Shown here piece by piece: positions 54,144 through 63,900 of a stretch of 64,000 nucleotides of DNA. Positions within the stretch are counted from its first letter, which is position 1. Every line of letters begins with the position of its first letter. The DNA comes from G963677445 sp963677445 (GTDB taxonomy: Bacteria > Bacteroidota > Ignavibacteria > Ignavibacteriales > Melioribacteraceae), in assembly GCA_963677445.2 (NCBI GenBank), contig CAXXGF010000088.1:1-64000 (forward strand). The letters are read 5' to 3'. The position numbers were made by a program, and so were the translations under genes. The notes under the pieces are model-generated. The model worked only from the letters and a program-made list of their open reading frames with translations. It was not told where the DNA came from and searched no databases.

Positions 54144-54887
54144 TTAACCGCATAATACACTTCCTCCATTGACATTTAGTATTTCACCATTAATATGCCT
54201 GGCCAATTCAGAAGTGAGAAATATTACCGGGCCGGCAATATCTTCAGCATTGGCTACACGTTTCAGAGGAATTGAAAGCCGGACGGAATCGTAATAGGCA
54301 GGATCTCTGAATACATCGCTTGTCATGTCGGTTTCAACCCACCCGGGGGCTACGGCATTTACATTAATGTTGAACGGTCCGAGTTCGGCAGCGAGAGACT
54401 TTGTAAAGGAATTTACCGCCCCTTTTGAAGCCGCGTAATTAGAATAAAAAGCTTCTCCCCGCTGAGCCGCTGTTGAACTTATATTCACTATCTTTCCGTA
54501 ATTCTGCTTTTTCATTACAGGAACAATCTGTTTGGTGAGAAGGAATAACCCGTCCAGATTTAAAGACATAGTCTCTTTCCACAAGTTGTGGCCCATTGTC
54601 TCTATACCGGAACCTTTCCAGATCCCGGCATTATTAATTAATATATCGATATGTTCAAGCTTGTTTATCAGCCTGTCGGTAAGTTTGTTTACTTCATTTT
54701 CTATTCTTAAATCGCACTGAAAAGGAAATATACTCCCGCCGTTTTCAATATTATAAAATTGAGGAGTCTCATTAAGATAAACTACGGCGACATCCGCGCC
54801 CGCGCGGGCCAGCATTTCGGCGCAGGCTTTTCCTATCCCTCTCGAACCACCTGTAACTATTGCTGTTTTTCCGGAAAAATCAAACAT
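54144..54887 (-). CDS. SDR family oxidoreductase (FabG-like)
   Basis: 247 residues, classical short-chain dehydrogenase. Cofactor motif TGGSRGIGKA (TGxxxGIG), NNAG at INNAGIW, catalytic Ser in INISSTAAQRG, Tyr-x-x-x-Lys in YAASKGA, and C-terminal NVNGGSVLCG. Closest in appearance to 3-oxoacyl-ACP reductase, but with no fatty-acid-synthesis genes beside it the substrate is uncertain. Its ATG overlaps the truA stop by one base, so the two are translationally coupled. Confidence 0.88.
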   Translation of the reverse strand: MFDFSGKTAIVTGGSRGIGKACAEMLARAGADVAVVYLNETPQFYNIENGGSIFPFQCDLRIENEVNKLTDRLINKLEHIDILINNAGIWKGSGIETMGHNLWKETMSLNLDGLFLLTKQIVPVMKKQNYGKIVNISSTAAQRGEAFYSNYAASKGAVNSFTKSLAAELGPFNINVNAVAPGWVETDMTSDVFRDPAYYDSVRLSIPLKRVANAEDIAGPVIFLTSELARHINGEILNVNGGSVLCG

Positions 54888-55627
54888 CAGTACCTCACTT
54901 TATATAAAAATAATCCTTTTGCCGGAGCTGCCATAGCCGCTTTTTCACGGTCGCGCGCTTCAATTATCTCTGAAATATAGTCTTTATCCAGATTTTTTCT
55001 TGCCGTATAGATTAATGTCCCGACAATAGCCCGGACCATACCGTGCAAAAACCGGTCAGCCTGAATATAAAAAATAGTCAGATCACCACTTTTTCTCCAC
55101 CAAATATCAGTAATTTCACAAACTTTGTTGAGTGTATCACTATTTTTCTTCGCGAAAGATGTAAAATCTTCTTTTTTCCGGAAAATAATGGAAAGTTCAT
55201 TAAGCCTGGAAATATCGATAGATTCTATTTGAGGCCAGCGCCAGGAATATCTTTGATAAAAGGGAGATTTTTTTTGGCTAAAAAAATAGATGTAACTTCG
55301 TTTTTTCGCGCTGAAGCGGGAATTAAAATCGAGAGAGGTTTTATCAAGGTTTCTGACAGCGATTGAATCGGGCAGAAGAGCGTTGATTCCCTGTATGGTC
55401 CGGTAGATATTGAGGTCGTGCGCAGAGAAAAAATTCGCGGTCTGTCCGAGAGCGTGAACTCCTGAATCGGTACGCCCCGAACCTGTGAGTGTTATTTCCT
55501 GCCGGGTAACAGTTTCAATTGCCTTTTTTACTCTTTGCTGGACTGAATCGGCATTTTTCTGGATTTGCCATCCTGAAAAATCGGTTCCGTCATACTGGAT
55601 CAGCAATTTATAATTAATGGCGTCCAT
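54887..55627 (-). CDS. truA: tRNA pseudouridine synthase A
   Basis: 246 residues, usual TruA length. Converts uridines 38-40 in the anticodon stem of tRNAs to pseudouridine. Signature GSGRTDSGVHALGQTANF holds the catalytic Asp. YDGTDFSGWQIQKN at the start and FLHGMVRAIVGTLIYTARKN near the end are also diagnostic. Cytosolic, no cofactor. Sits with mtaB in the train, giving two tRNA-modification genes. Confidence 0.93.
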   Translation of the reverse strand: MDAINYKLLIQYDGTDFSGWQIQKNADSVQQRVKKAIETVTRQEITLTGSGRTDSGVHALGQTANFFSAHDLNIYRTIQGINALLPDSIAVRNLDKTSLDFNSRFSAKKRSYIYFFSQKKSPFYQRYSWRWPQIESIDISRLNELSIIFRKKEDFTSFAKKNSDTLNKVCEITDIWWRKSGDLTIFYIQADRFLHGMVRAIVGTLIYTARKNLDKDYISEIIEARDREKAAMAAPAKGLFLYKVRY

Positions 55628-55656
55628 GCCGGTCAGTCCCGCTTAAAGGTGTATCG

Positions 55657-56388
55657 CTAAAATGGTGTTGTTACTGTGAAATTTATTTTATTTGGCTGAA
55701 GCAATTCATTTGAATAACCGACAGACATATACCAGCCGAGATCGGTTGATTGTTTTTTATTATATGCCGATACGAGTCTTACAGCGTTTATGGCGCTTAC
55801 AAGTCTGTTAAGTATAAGCGCTCCCACAGCGAAGCGGATGTTATTATAAGCTCTCTCACTGGAGGTCCAGGTATTTCTGTATTCCTTTCTCGCTGAATTG
55901 TCAGTCCATTTCCAGTAATGGGTTTCCACGTTATAGGTGTTTTCAAAGTCCCTGTTCAGTTCCTGTATTCTGTTATAATCATATACATCTTCGTAAAGAC
56001 CTATATTAGCAAAATAATCGGCGTCTTTACCATCGAGACTGACATCCCCGGATGATTTCGCGAACGCGCGGTAGTTATCTTCCTGCCAGTTTCCATAGGC
56101 ATTAAAGCCGGCGAAAAATCCCCAGAATACAGCGTCAGCCATAGTGAAATATTTCCCTGAAGACCACGAATCGGCATATAACTCACCCATTCCGGGCAAC
56201 AGCAATGAATAAATAATGGCCATCCCGGCGCTTTTTTTACCAGCGTCACTTTTCTGTTGGGGGAAAAGCCGCAGATTTACACTCAAAGGTTCTTCCCGAA
56301 AACTGTCAACGCTGTCAACCAGTGAAATACTGTTCTGACCCTGGATTATTATCGCAGTCAGCAGGAACATGCTAAGTATTTTTTTCAT
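55657..56388 (-). CDS. DUF5683-like secreted/membrane protein
   Basis: 243 residues. Signal peptide (MKKILSMFLLTAIIIQGQ), then the segment KSAGMAIIYSLLLPGMGELYADSWSSGKYFTMADAVFWGFFAGFN that recurs in DUF5683-type proteins of Bacteroidota and relatives. The end, TDLGWYMSVGYSNE...NKINFTVTTPF, is short-strand-like. Probably envelope associated. It overlaps nothing but lies 3 bases after mtaB, implying co-transcription. Confidence 0.6.
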   Translation of the reverse strand: MKKILSMFLLTAIIIQGQNSISLVDSVDSFREEPLSVNLRLFPQQKSDAGKKSAGMAIIYSLLLPGMGELYADSWSSGKYFTMADAVFWGFFAGFNAYGNWQEDNYRAFAKSSGDVSLDGKDADYFANIGLYEDVYDYNRIQELNRDFENTYNVETHYWKWTDNSARKEYRNTWTSSERAYNNIRFAVGALILNRLVSAINAVRLVSAYNKKQSTDLGWYMSVGYSNELLQPNKINFTVTTPF

Positions 56389-56391
56389 AAA

Positions 56392-57732
56392 CTATCCGGC
56401 AATATTTTTCCTAAAATTATTTTGCTGAAAACTGGCTGTACAAATATCGTGATGTACGCCGGTAATTTCAACTTTAACAAGTTTATTAATAAGCCCAGGG
56501 TCATAGGGATGTTCAACACGGACGTAATTGGATGAAAAACCCCTGGTAAATCCATCCTTTTCTTCATTTTCAAAAAGTGTTTCAAGCTTTTTGCCTTTCA
56601 TTTCACGGTAGAATGCCGTCCGTTTTTTCTCACTTAGAATTCTGAGCATATTATTTCTTTTTTTTCTTTCCGCTGTTTCAACCTGCTGCTTCATTGAGGC
56701 CGCGGGTGTGTTATCTCTTTCGGAATAACTGAAAACATGCAGATAACTGAAAGGAATATCCCTGAGGAAATCGTAGGTTTCATTAAAATGTTTTTCAGTT
56801 TCCCCCGGAAAACCGGTTATTACATCAATGCCGATTCCGGAAGAGGGGATAAGCTCCTTAATCTTTTTTATCCTCTCTTCAAAATGTTTCCTGTTATATC
56901 GTCGTTTCATGGCCGCCAGAATTTCGGGGCTTCCGCTTTGCAGGGGTATATGGAAATGAGAGCATATTTTGGAATTTGAAGCGGCCAGCTCAATTATTTC
57001 ATCTGTCAGCAGATTTGGTTCTATCGAGCTGATTCTTATCCTGAATTCTCCCGGAACAGCAATCATCTTTTGAAGGATTTCATAAAGGCTGGTATTATAT
57101 CCTTTCCCATAATCGCCAACATTGACGCCGGTAAGAATAATTTCTTTATATCCTTTTTCAAGAGTTTCCTCAAGGCGGGGCACTACCTCCCCCGGAGGCA
57201 TGCTTCGGCTTCCCCCCCTGGCGAGAGGAATAGTGCAAAAGGTGCATTTATAATCGCAGCCATCCTGTATTTTGAAGAATGCTCTTGTCCGTTCATCCCC
57301 GGCGGCAGATGATGAAAAACAGAAACTGTTTCTCTCCTCCTCTGCGTCAATATGAATACAGGAAGGGGATGATTTGCTGAAATCGGGCAGGTAATTAAAA
57401 ATATTAAATTTCGCGTTGCTGCCAAGCACAGCGTCAACACCTTCAATCGAAGCTATTTCTTCTGAGCGCAGCTGCGCGTAACAACCGGTTACTATAACAT
57501 AAGCATCGGGATTATTCCTGAGAGCCCTGCGCATAATCTGTCTGCATTCACGGTCGGCATTGGCCGTAACAGTGCATGTGTTGATAACATATACATCCGC
57601 TTTATCGGCAAAATCGACAATATTAAAACCGTTGCCGATAAATTCTTTTCCCATTTCAGATGTTTCGGCATAATTCAGTTTACAACCGAGTGTATAAAAT
57701 GCTGCGCTGGAAATCGTACTCTCCTTTCTCAT
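56392..57732 (-). CDS. mtaB: tRNA t6A37 methylthiotransferase MtaB
   Basis: 446 residues. MtaB-type radical SAM methylthiotransferase, which converts t6A37 to ms2t6A37 in tRNA. N-terminal UPF0004 domain with cysteines in TLGCKLNYAE, VINTCTV and VTGCYAQ. The radical SAM motif is in KIQDGCDYKCTFCTIPLARGGSRS (CxxxCxxC), then GVNVGDYGK and a C-terminal TRAM-like region. The ATG at 57732 follows the terminator hairpin with no Shine-Dalgarno sequence. AAAGGAGAG overlaps codons 3-5, so translation might really begin slightly downstream. Confidence 0.92.
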   Translation of the reverse strand: MRKESTISSAAFYTLGCKLNYAETSEMGKEFIGNGFNIVDFADKADVYVINTCTVTANADRECRQIMRRALRNNPDAYVIVTGCYAQLRSEEIASIEGVDAVLGSNAKFNIFNYLPDFSKSSPSCIHIDAEEERNSFCFSSSAAGDERTRAFFKIQDGCDYKCTFCTIPLARGGSRSMPPGEVVPRLEETLEKGYKEIILTGVNVGDYGKGYNTSLYEILQKMIAVPGEFRIRISSIEPNLLTDEIIELAASNSKICSHFHIPLQSGSPEILAAMKRRYNRKHFEERIKKIKELIPSSGIGIDVITGFPGETEKHFNETYDFLRDIPFSYLHVFSYSERDNTPAASMKQQVETAERKKRNNMLRILSEKKRTAFYREMKGKKLETLFENEEKDGFTRGFSSNYVRVEHPYDPGLINKLVKVEITGVHHDICTASFQQNNFRKNIAG

Positions 57733-57740
57733 AATAAAAA

Positions 57741-57789
57741 GGGACTGTAAATATCAAAACTATAAAAAAATTCTGATAAATACAGTCCC
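57741..57789 (-). terminator. Terminator between rpsA and mtaB
   Basis: On the minus strand GGGACTGTA pairs with TACAGTCCC across a ~31-base AT-rich loop, followed by TTTTT. It ends 8 bases before the mtaB ATG, so it may partly attenuate mtaB transcription. Confidence 0.6.
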
Positions 57790-57815
57790 AAAAAAAATGT
57801 TCTGTCTATAGAAAT

Positions 57816-59666
57816 TTATTCGGTCTTAGCCGGTTCTTCTGATTCGCTGGCGGCGGCTTTTTTAGGAGCCTGGTCTTTTCTTGAATCATGTTTTGGCTTA
57901 ACACTGTCGTAGATGTTAAAATCGGAAGAATCAAATTTACCTACATCGGCTTTTATTATATCATCAACAGTCACTTTATCAAGCTTGTGTTTCTGAATAT
58001 ATTCGCCTATTGTATCGGGGTCATCTTCCTGAAGAGCCGCGATAACGCTAAGAACTATTTTTTTATTTTCTTTATCAAATTCAACAACTTTGGTTGTCAG
58101 AGGTGTGCCAACCGGGAAACAGAAGGAAAGATTTTTGATCTTGCTTGTTGAAAGATGCGAACCTGGTATGAAGCCGTCAACTCCCTGCGGCAATTCGGCG
58201 ATCAGGCCTTTTTCGATTATTCTTACAACATTAACATCAACTTTCGATCCTACACGGTAATCTTCGGCAAACCTTTCCCACGGATTTTCGTTGATCTGTT
58301 TGTGTCCGAGAGATATTTTGCGCTGCTCGGTATCGACACTTAGTACAACAACTTCAATTTCTTCACCTTTTTTGACCACTTCACCGGGATGGCGGATTTT
58401 CTTGGTCCATGAAAGATCGGAAATATGAACCAGACCATCAATACCCGGTTCGAGCTCAACAAAAACTCCAAAGTTTGTGAGGTTGCGGGCAACGCCGGTA
58501 TGTTTGCTTCCGACAGGATATTTTTTCATAAGTTCCTGCCATGGATCAGGTGTAAGCTGTTTCATACCGAGAGATATTTTTTTCTCATCCTTATCGAGGC
58601 TGAGGATAACCGCGTCAATAACCTGTCCCATAGAAACAAACTGTGAAGGATGGCTGATATGCTGAGTCCAGCTCATTTCTGAAATATGAATAAGGCCTTC
58701 GATACCTTTTTCAATTTCGATAAACGCGCCGTAATCAGTAAGTGATACAACACGGCCAGAAACTTTATCGCCGATTTTGTATTTCTGATCGATATCCTGC
58801 CATGGATGCGGAAGGAGCTGTTTCAGACTAAGTGAAATACGTTTTTTCTCTTTATCGAAATCGGTTACAACGACTTTTATTTTTTCATCAAGTTTAACTA
58901 CTTCCGAAGGATGATTAATTCTTCCCCAGCTCAGGTCGGTGATATGGATAAGACCATCTACACCGCCAAGATCAATGAATACACCAAAGTCGGTGATTGC
59001 TTTAACGATGCCTTCAAGAATCTGACCTTTTTCGAGTCCTTCGAGAATCTCTTTCCTCTGGTCGGCAATAGTTTCTTCAATCAGAACTTTATGTGATACA
59101 ACAACATTTTCAGTAGGAATATTAATCTTGACAATTTTGAAATCCATTGTCTGACCGACAAAGGCGTCAAAATCGCGCACAGGACGAATATCAATCTGTG
59201 AACCAGGCAGAAAAGCCTCAATTCCCATAAGATCGACAACCATACCACCTTTAATCCTTTTAAGGATTTTTCCGGGGATGATTTCATCTGTTTCATGCGC
59301 GTTGATGATACGGGCCCAGATCTTCAGGAAGTCGGCGCGTTTTTTACTTAATACAACGTTTCCTTCATCATCTTCAACGCTTTCAATAACTATGTCAACT
59401 TCGGCGCCAAGCTTAATCTCATCTGTAGCCGCGAATTCATTGCGCGCTATTGTTCCATCCGACTTGAATCCAACATCGAGTACAATATTGTCATCAGTAA
59501 TGCCAACAATTTTACCCTGAATGATTTCACCTTCTTTAATATCTTTGAAAGATTCATCATAAAGTTTTGCCAGAGTGGCAAGTTCTTCTTCTGAATACTC
59601 ATCGGCATTCAAAAATTTGTAATTATCCGGAATGTGATTTTTTACATTTTCTTCCGATTCGGGCAT
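57816..59666 (-). CDS. rpsA: 30S ribosomal protein S1
   Basis: 616 residues with six S1 RNA-binding repeats at about 45-110, 127-193, 212-282, 298-368, 384-455 and 471-540. The last four carry the clear [IV]-x-x-G-x-[FI]-[IV]-x-x-x-x-G-[IV]-[DE]-G-L-[IV]-H-[IV]-S-D pattern. The C-terminal tail is Lys/Glu/Ala-rich (KKAAASESEEPAKTE). S1 brings mRNAs with weak Shine-Dalgarno sequences to the 30S subunit. It lies directly after cmk, the order also known from E. coli. Likely autoregulated, though no hairpin is obvious in the 86-base leader. Confidence 0.95.
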   Translation of the reverse strand: MPESEENVKNHIPDNYKFLNADEYSEEELATLAKLYDESFKDIKEGEIIQGKIVGITDDNIVLDVGFKSDGTIARNEFAATDEIKLGAEVDIVIESVEDDEGNVVLSKKRADFLKIWARIINAHETDEIIPGKILKRIKGGMVVDLMGIEAFLPGSQIDIRPVRDFDAFVGQTMDFKIVKINIPTENVVVSHKVLIEETIADQRKEILEGLEKGQILEGIVKAITDFGVFIDLGGVDGLIHITDLSWGRINHPSEVVKLDEKIKVVVTDFDKEKKRISLSLKQLLPHPWQDIDQKYKIGDKVSGRVVSLTDYGAFIEIEKGIEGLIHISEMSWTQHISHPSQFVSMGQVIDAVILSLDKDEKKISLGMKQLTPDPWQELMKKYPVGSKHTGVARNLTNFGVFVELEPGIDGLVHISDLSWTKKIRHPGEVVKKGEEIEVVVLSVDTEQRKISLGHKQINENPWERFAEDYRVGSKVDVNVVRIIEKGLIAELPQGVDGFIPGSHLSTSKIKNLSFCFPVGTPLTTKVVEFDKENKKIVLSVIAALQEDDPDTIGEYIQKHKLDKVTVDDIIKADVGKFDSSDFNIYDSVKPKHDSRKDQAPKKAAASESEEPAKTE

Positions 59667-59752
59667 TTATCCTCCCAAATGATATCACTGCATTTGTTTT
59701 TCGGCCGGAAAAAACAAAAACAGCTAAATTTTTTATTTTAACATCAGTTAAT

Positions 59753-60427
59753 TTATCCGGCCTTTTGGGCTTTAATAATTTCCAAAACTTTAATGACCAC
59801 CTGGTCAATTGTCAGATCGGTGGTATCTATTATTTCAGCGTCGGGAGCAATGGTAAGTGGAGAAATCTCACGGCTGCTGTCGATTTTGTCTCTTTCTTCA
59901 ATATTTTTTTTAACCTCTTCAAGGGTAATATTTACCTTTTTTCCCCTGAATTCGGTCATTCTTCTTTTTGCCCTGGTTTCAACCGAGGCATCCATGTAAA
60001 TTTTCACCTCCGCGTCGGGAAGCACCACAGTGGTAATATCGCGTCCTTCGGCGATAACCGGTTTGTCGGAGGCAATTTTCTGCTGAAGCTCTACCATTCT
60101 TGTTCTTACATCGGCAATGACACTTACCGGACTAACATGCGCGTTTACCTCGGGAGTTCTGATTTTATCGGTTACTTCAACTCCGTCTGTAAACACCCTG
60201 GTTTTACCATTCTCAAATTTAAGATCGAGAATGATATTCTTAACCATGGACGAGATCGCTTCAGGGTTTTTTACTATGCCTTCTTCAATAGCTTTTAAAG
60301 TAACAGCGCGGTACATTGCCCCGGTATCAAGATATACCAGGTCGAGCCGGTCGGCAACCGTTTTGGCAATTGTGCTTTTGCCCGACCCCGCGGGTCCGTC
60401 TATAGCTATTTTTATTTTTTTAGACAT
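59753..60427 (-). CDS. cmk: Cytidylate kinase
   Basis: 224 residues. Phosphorylates CMP/dCMP to the diphosphates. P-loop GPAGSGKSTIAK, YLDTGAMYRAVTLKA substrate segment, then AEGRDITTVVLPDAEVKIYMDASVETRAKRR and the closing RDKIDSSREISPLTIAPDAEIIDTTDLTIDQV, all standard for bacterial Cmk. First gene of the minus-strand train, with rpsA downstream. Confidence 0.95.
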   Translation of the reverse strand: MSKKIKIAIDGPAGSGKSTIAKTVADRLDLVYLDTGAMYRAVTLKAIEEGIVKNPEAISSMVKNIILDLKFENGKTRVFTDGVEVTDKIRTPEVNAHVSPVSVIADVRTRMVELQQKIASDKPVIAEGRDITTVVLPDAEVKIYMDASVETRAKRRMTEFRGKKVNITLEEVKKNIEERDKIDSSREISPLTIAPDAEIIDTTDLTIDQVVIKVLEIIKAQKAG

Positions 60428-60640
60428 AGCCCAATAATATAATTATATTATTTTTGAATATCAAGATAGAAGGGGGGGATGTTTTGTGAAAAAATTTACA
60501 TCAGGCCATGTAATTCTAATATCGAGTGGAAAACAGAATGAATTGTATAAAATCAGAAACCCTGAGCCCTGGTTATAAAAAACAAAACTTACGTGGATTC
60601 ATTCGCAAAATAAAATCGCGGAATAGAAGTCTGGAAGAAA

Positions 60641-60705
60641 GTCCCGCCAGGGATCCTCCGCGGCGGACATGCAAGCAGAAAATAGCCCCGCAATTCATTG
60701 TGGGG
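60641..60705 (+). repeat. Dispersed GTCCCGCCAGGGA module, copy 3, with CCCC...GGGG palindrome
   Basis: GTCCCGCCAGGGATCCTCCG, then CGGCGGACATGCAAGCAGAA, then AATAGCCCCGCAATTCATTG and TGGGG. At 15291-15381 both modules also occur together but in a different relative order. Confidence 0.7.
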
Positions 60706-60900
60706 TAAAAGGGCGACATTCAATCACAAGAAGTCCCGTCAGGAAGGACAGAGACAACTTTTCATCCTTTAAAATGTAACATCAATTTTATTGTTTGCCC
60801 GATGAATGAGAAATACTGTTTTTATATTGAGAGCTTGGGATATGATAATTCGCGATAAACTTCCGCGATTTCATATTGCGAGGGGTATGGAGTTCTGAAC

Positions 60901-60929
60901 TATAAGGGAGGGGAAGGCCCTCCCTTATA
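60901..60929 (-). terminator. 3' hairpin after the C1 peptidase gene
   Basis: Perfect 12-bp stem TATAAGGGAGGG/CCCTCCCTTATA with a 5-base loop, 13 bases past the stop, no U-tract on the gene strand. Confidence 0.55.
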
Positions 60930-60942
60930 AAAAGATATGATT

Positions 60943-63900
60943 TTATTTGATAAGCATCATTTTTTTTGTCGAACTGTACTGACCTGCCGTTAAGGAATAG
61001 ATATATATACCTGTGGTCAGATTGTCCCCGTAAAATTGAACAGAATAGCTGCCCGCTTCTTTGACTTCATTCACAAGAGTTTTTATCTTTCTTCCGAGGA
61101 TATCAAAAACACCCAGGGTTACGAGGCATTTTTTGGCAACTCTGAAAGTGATGCTGGTTTCGGGATTGAACGGGTTAGGATAGTTCTGTTCAAGCGCGAA
61201 ATTATCCGGAATGTTATCCGCGAATATTGTTAATCCGGTGAGTGAACCATTATTCAGAGAGACAGATTCTCCATCATTTAACCTGATTTCGTTATTTTCT
61301 TTATTATCATTTATGACCAGAAGGACAGCGATATCGGAAGTTGAAACCCGCAAAGGTGAGACAAAACCTGATATATCAATGTTATTTCCTGAACCGCTGA
61401 TTTTTTCCGCTCTGAAGCCCGAACTGAAACGCGCGTCAAAGATCCCTTCGGGAGGTTTTGGCGGCATCTCATATTTTTCGGAAACATTTTCTTCCGTCAG
61501 GTAAAGAACAGCCCTGTTTCCCGCGGCATCCGTAAGTTGAATTGAAGCGAAATTATCATCACTTTCCATTCCTTTTCGCGCGACGGAGTTATATGTCATT
61601 TCTCCTGCCTGACTGGTTTTAACCCGGTAACCTTTCCCCGGCTCCAGCAAATTTGTAGTCTGATATCCGGCGCTGAATGCATAAAAGGCTGATGTAATTA
61701 TTCCGGAGGGAATAGTCGAAATGGATGCCACAGGAACATCCTGATGAAAGGGGCCTATCATATTCCATCCATCCAACAAACTCACATTATACGATACGGC
61801 TGATCCACTAATGGAGACACTCTGTGGAGAACCAAATTTCAGCCAGTAACCGGGACCGGTTTCAAGAATATTCACTGTTGTATAACCGTTGTTGTACATA
61901 AAGCAGCTTGACACCGAATTGGGAAAAAGAGATGTCTTTGACATATCTGCCGCCTGAACAGGCGCGGAAATCATATTCCAGCCTTCAGTAACATCAAAAT
62001 TGGATGTGACCGTTGTCAGAGATTCCGAACCTATCGCCCTGATGCAGCAATCGTAGAGATAATTTGTCCCCTGGCCAATCGCGTCCCATCCATAAACGGG
62101 ATTCCGGGTAATCCAGCATTTGCCGGTTTCTATTACCGGGTCTGTCATTACATCGTCCCCGGAAGTTTTATAACCTTCAACCGGTATCGGATTATCTGAT
62201 GAGGGCACATAATATTTAACTTTTATGTAAAAATCATCTCCCTGGGAAATCATGATCTGGTCGGTTTCAAAAGAGTAATAACCTTTATGTTTCAGCTGTA
62301 TTCCGTTACATGAATAAAGCAGCCCTGAAAGATCATTCCCATTTTTTTCATCATATATTTCAATATTGATTGTCGCATTAGTGCCGGCAACCCATGTTGC
62401 CACCTGTTTGAGAATAAAATCATTTTCCGCGACATATTTTACCAGTCCGTACCCAACATGATTCCAGGATGTGGAACCAAGAGTCCATACTTTCCCAAGA
62501 CGGTCATAGCAATATTTTTTATTATAAAGTTCCTGGCTTTTTACTGAGGGGAAACAGATAATGTCTTTACCAAATGATACATCATCGTAAGCAATATAAA
62601 AGTATCCATTATCGCCCCAGTTAGCGCCCCAGCTGTTTTTTATTATCCATGCTCCTTCACCGGCCGGAGTAATAATATTATTATCCCAGCCGACAACAAG
62701 CACCGCGTGATTACTATAACCTGTATATTGGGGGTCATCACAGCAATAAATATATGTCGACGAATTATAGAAATCAGCATTATAATAAAACCTTACGTGC
62801 ATTCCTCCGTAATCCATTAAATATTGTTTTAGAGTATCCTTATTATAATCGAGCATAAAAGCTTTATCAACATAAAATGCCGGTGTAAAACCTGAATTAT
62901 GTGTCGCGTTCGGGTCGGTAGTGTAGGGGTCGTCCGATTCGAGGATCGGTCCGTCTCCTCTTGTATAGTAAGTGATGTAACCTTCCGGGGGAACATAGAG
63001 GCCGGATGACATCCCCATATATGGCCAGTAACCATGTCCGGTTCTGATATTTTGTTCCGACAGATCAAGAAAAGAATAGCCATGATGCATCCAGGCCGAT
63101 TCGGCTGCATGTGTCGCGGCAAATGCGCCGCAGGTTGACAATCCAAGCTGATTTTTAACCGGTGATACGGAACCTAAAGTTCGAAGGTCAAAAAGCTCCG
63201 GGTAAATGACGGTCTGCCCTGTCCACAAATCATAAGCCTCATCTGAATTTTGTTTCAGATCGCTTTCATTTTCACCTGCCGCAACGATGAAAACCGCTTC
63301 AACATAATCTCCGGCGCTGATGTTAAATGGGCCGCAGCTTAAATAAATTCTGTAATCACCTGTATAGGACTGGACCGGGGCAACTGTTTTCATCCAATTA
63401 AATAAAGTATCACGTAAAATATCGTATGACGGATTATCGCTGCAGACTCGCATACCCACCAAATTATCGATGTATCTGATCCCGACGTAATCATCATTAG
63501 CGCCCGATTGATCATACTGAAAAGCGAGATTCCTTGAGACATCTGTTCCGCCGCGGTTTTGGGCATAATTACCTATATCCCAGTCAGCGAAAATTCCAGC
63601 GTAAATTCCCTGGTGGTTTTGTGTCGAATTATTCCGGATGTTGTACTTAACAAAAATGTAATCATCACCGTTACGGGAGTATGTTGTTTGCGTAATTTTC
63701 AGATTAAGTGGTGATGGAGCGTCTGAATCATTAAATACCGCTTCAGTTATCTGATCAAATGTATTATTTGAAGAAAAACCTGAAAATGGGGTAACATTAA
63801 CCATATCCTCAATTACAACTCCCTGGGCATCACTCCGGCATCCAATCATGCCAATTACTCCTGTGGATTCATGCCCGACAATTATTCCGCCCGAATAAAG

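Larger units (their letters stand above)
60428..60942. other. Intergenic region with repeat modules
   Basis: Contains the GTCCCGCCAGGGA module (60641-60682) fused to the CCCCGCAATTCATTGTGGGG palindrome (60681-60705), and a hairpin at 60901-60929 after the downstream minus-strand gene. The cmk promoter should lie near 60430-60500 but no clear box is seen. Confidence 0.5.

Noticed and set aside
59567..60298. 243-codon plus-strand frame opposite cmk and the rpsA start
   Set aside because: Both genes on the other strand have complete catalytic or domain motifs; this one has none.
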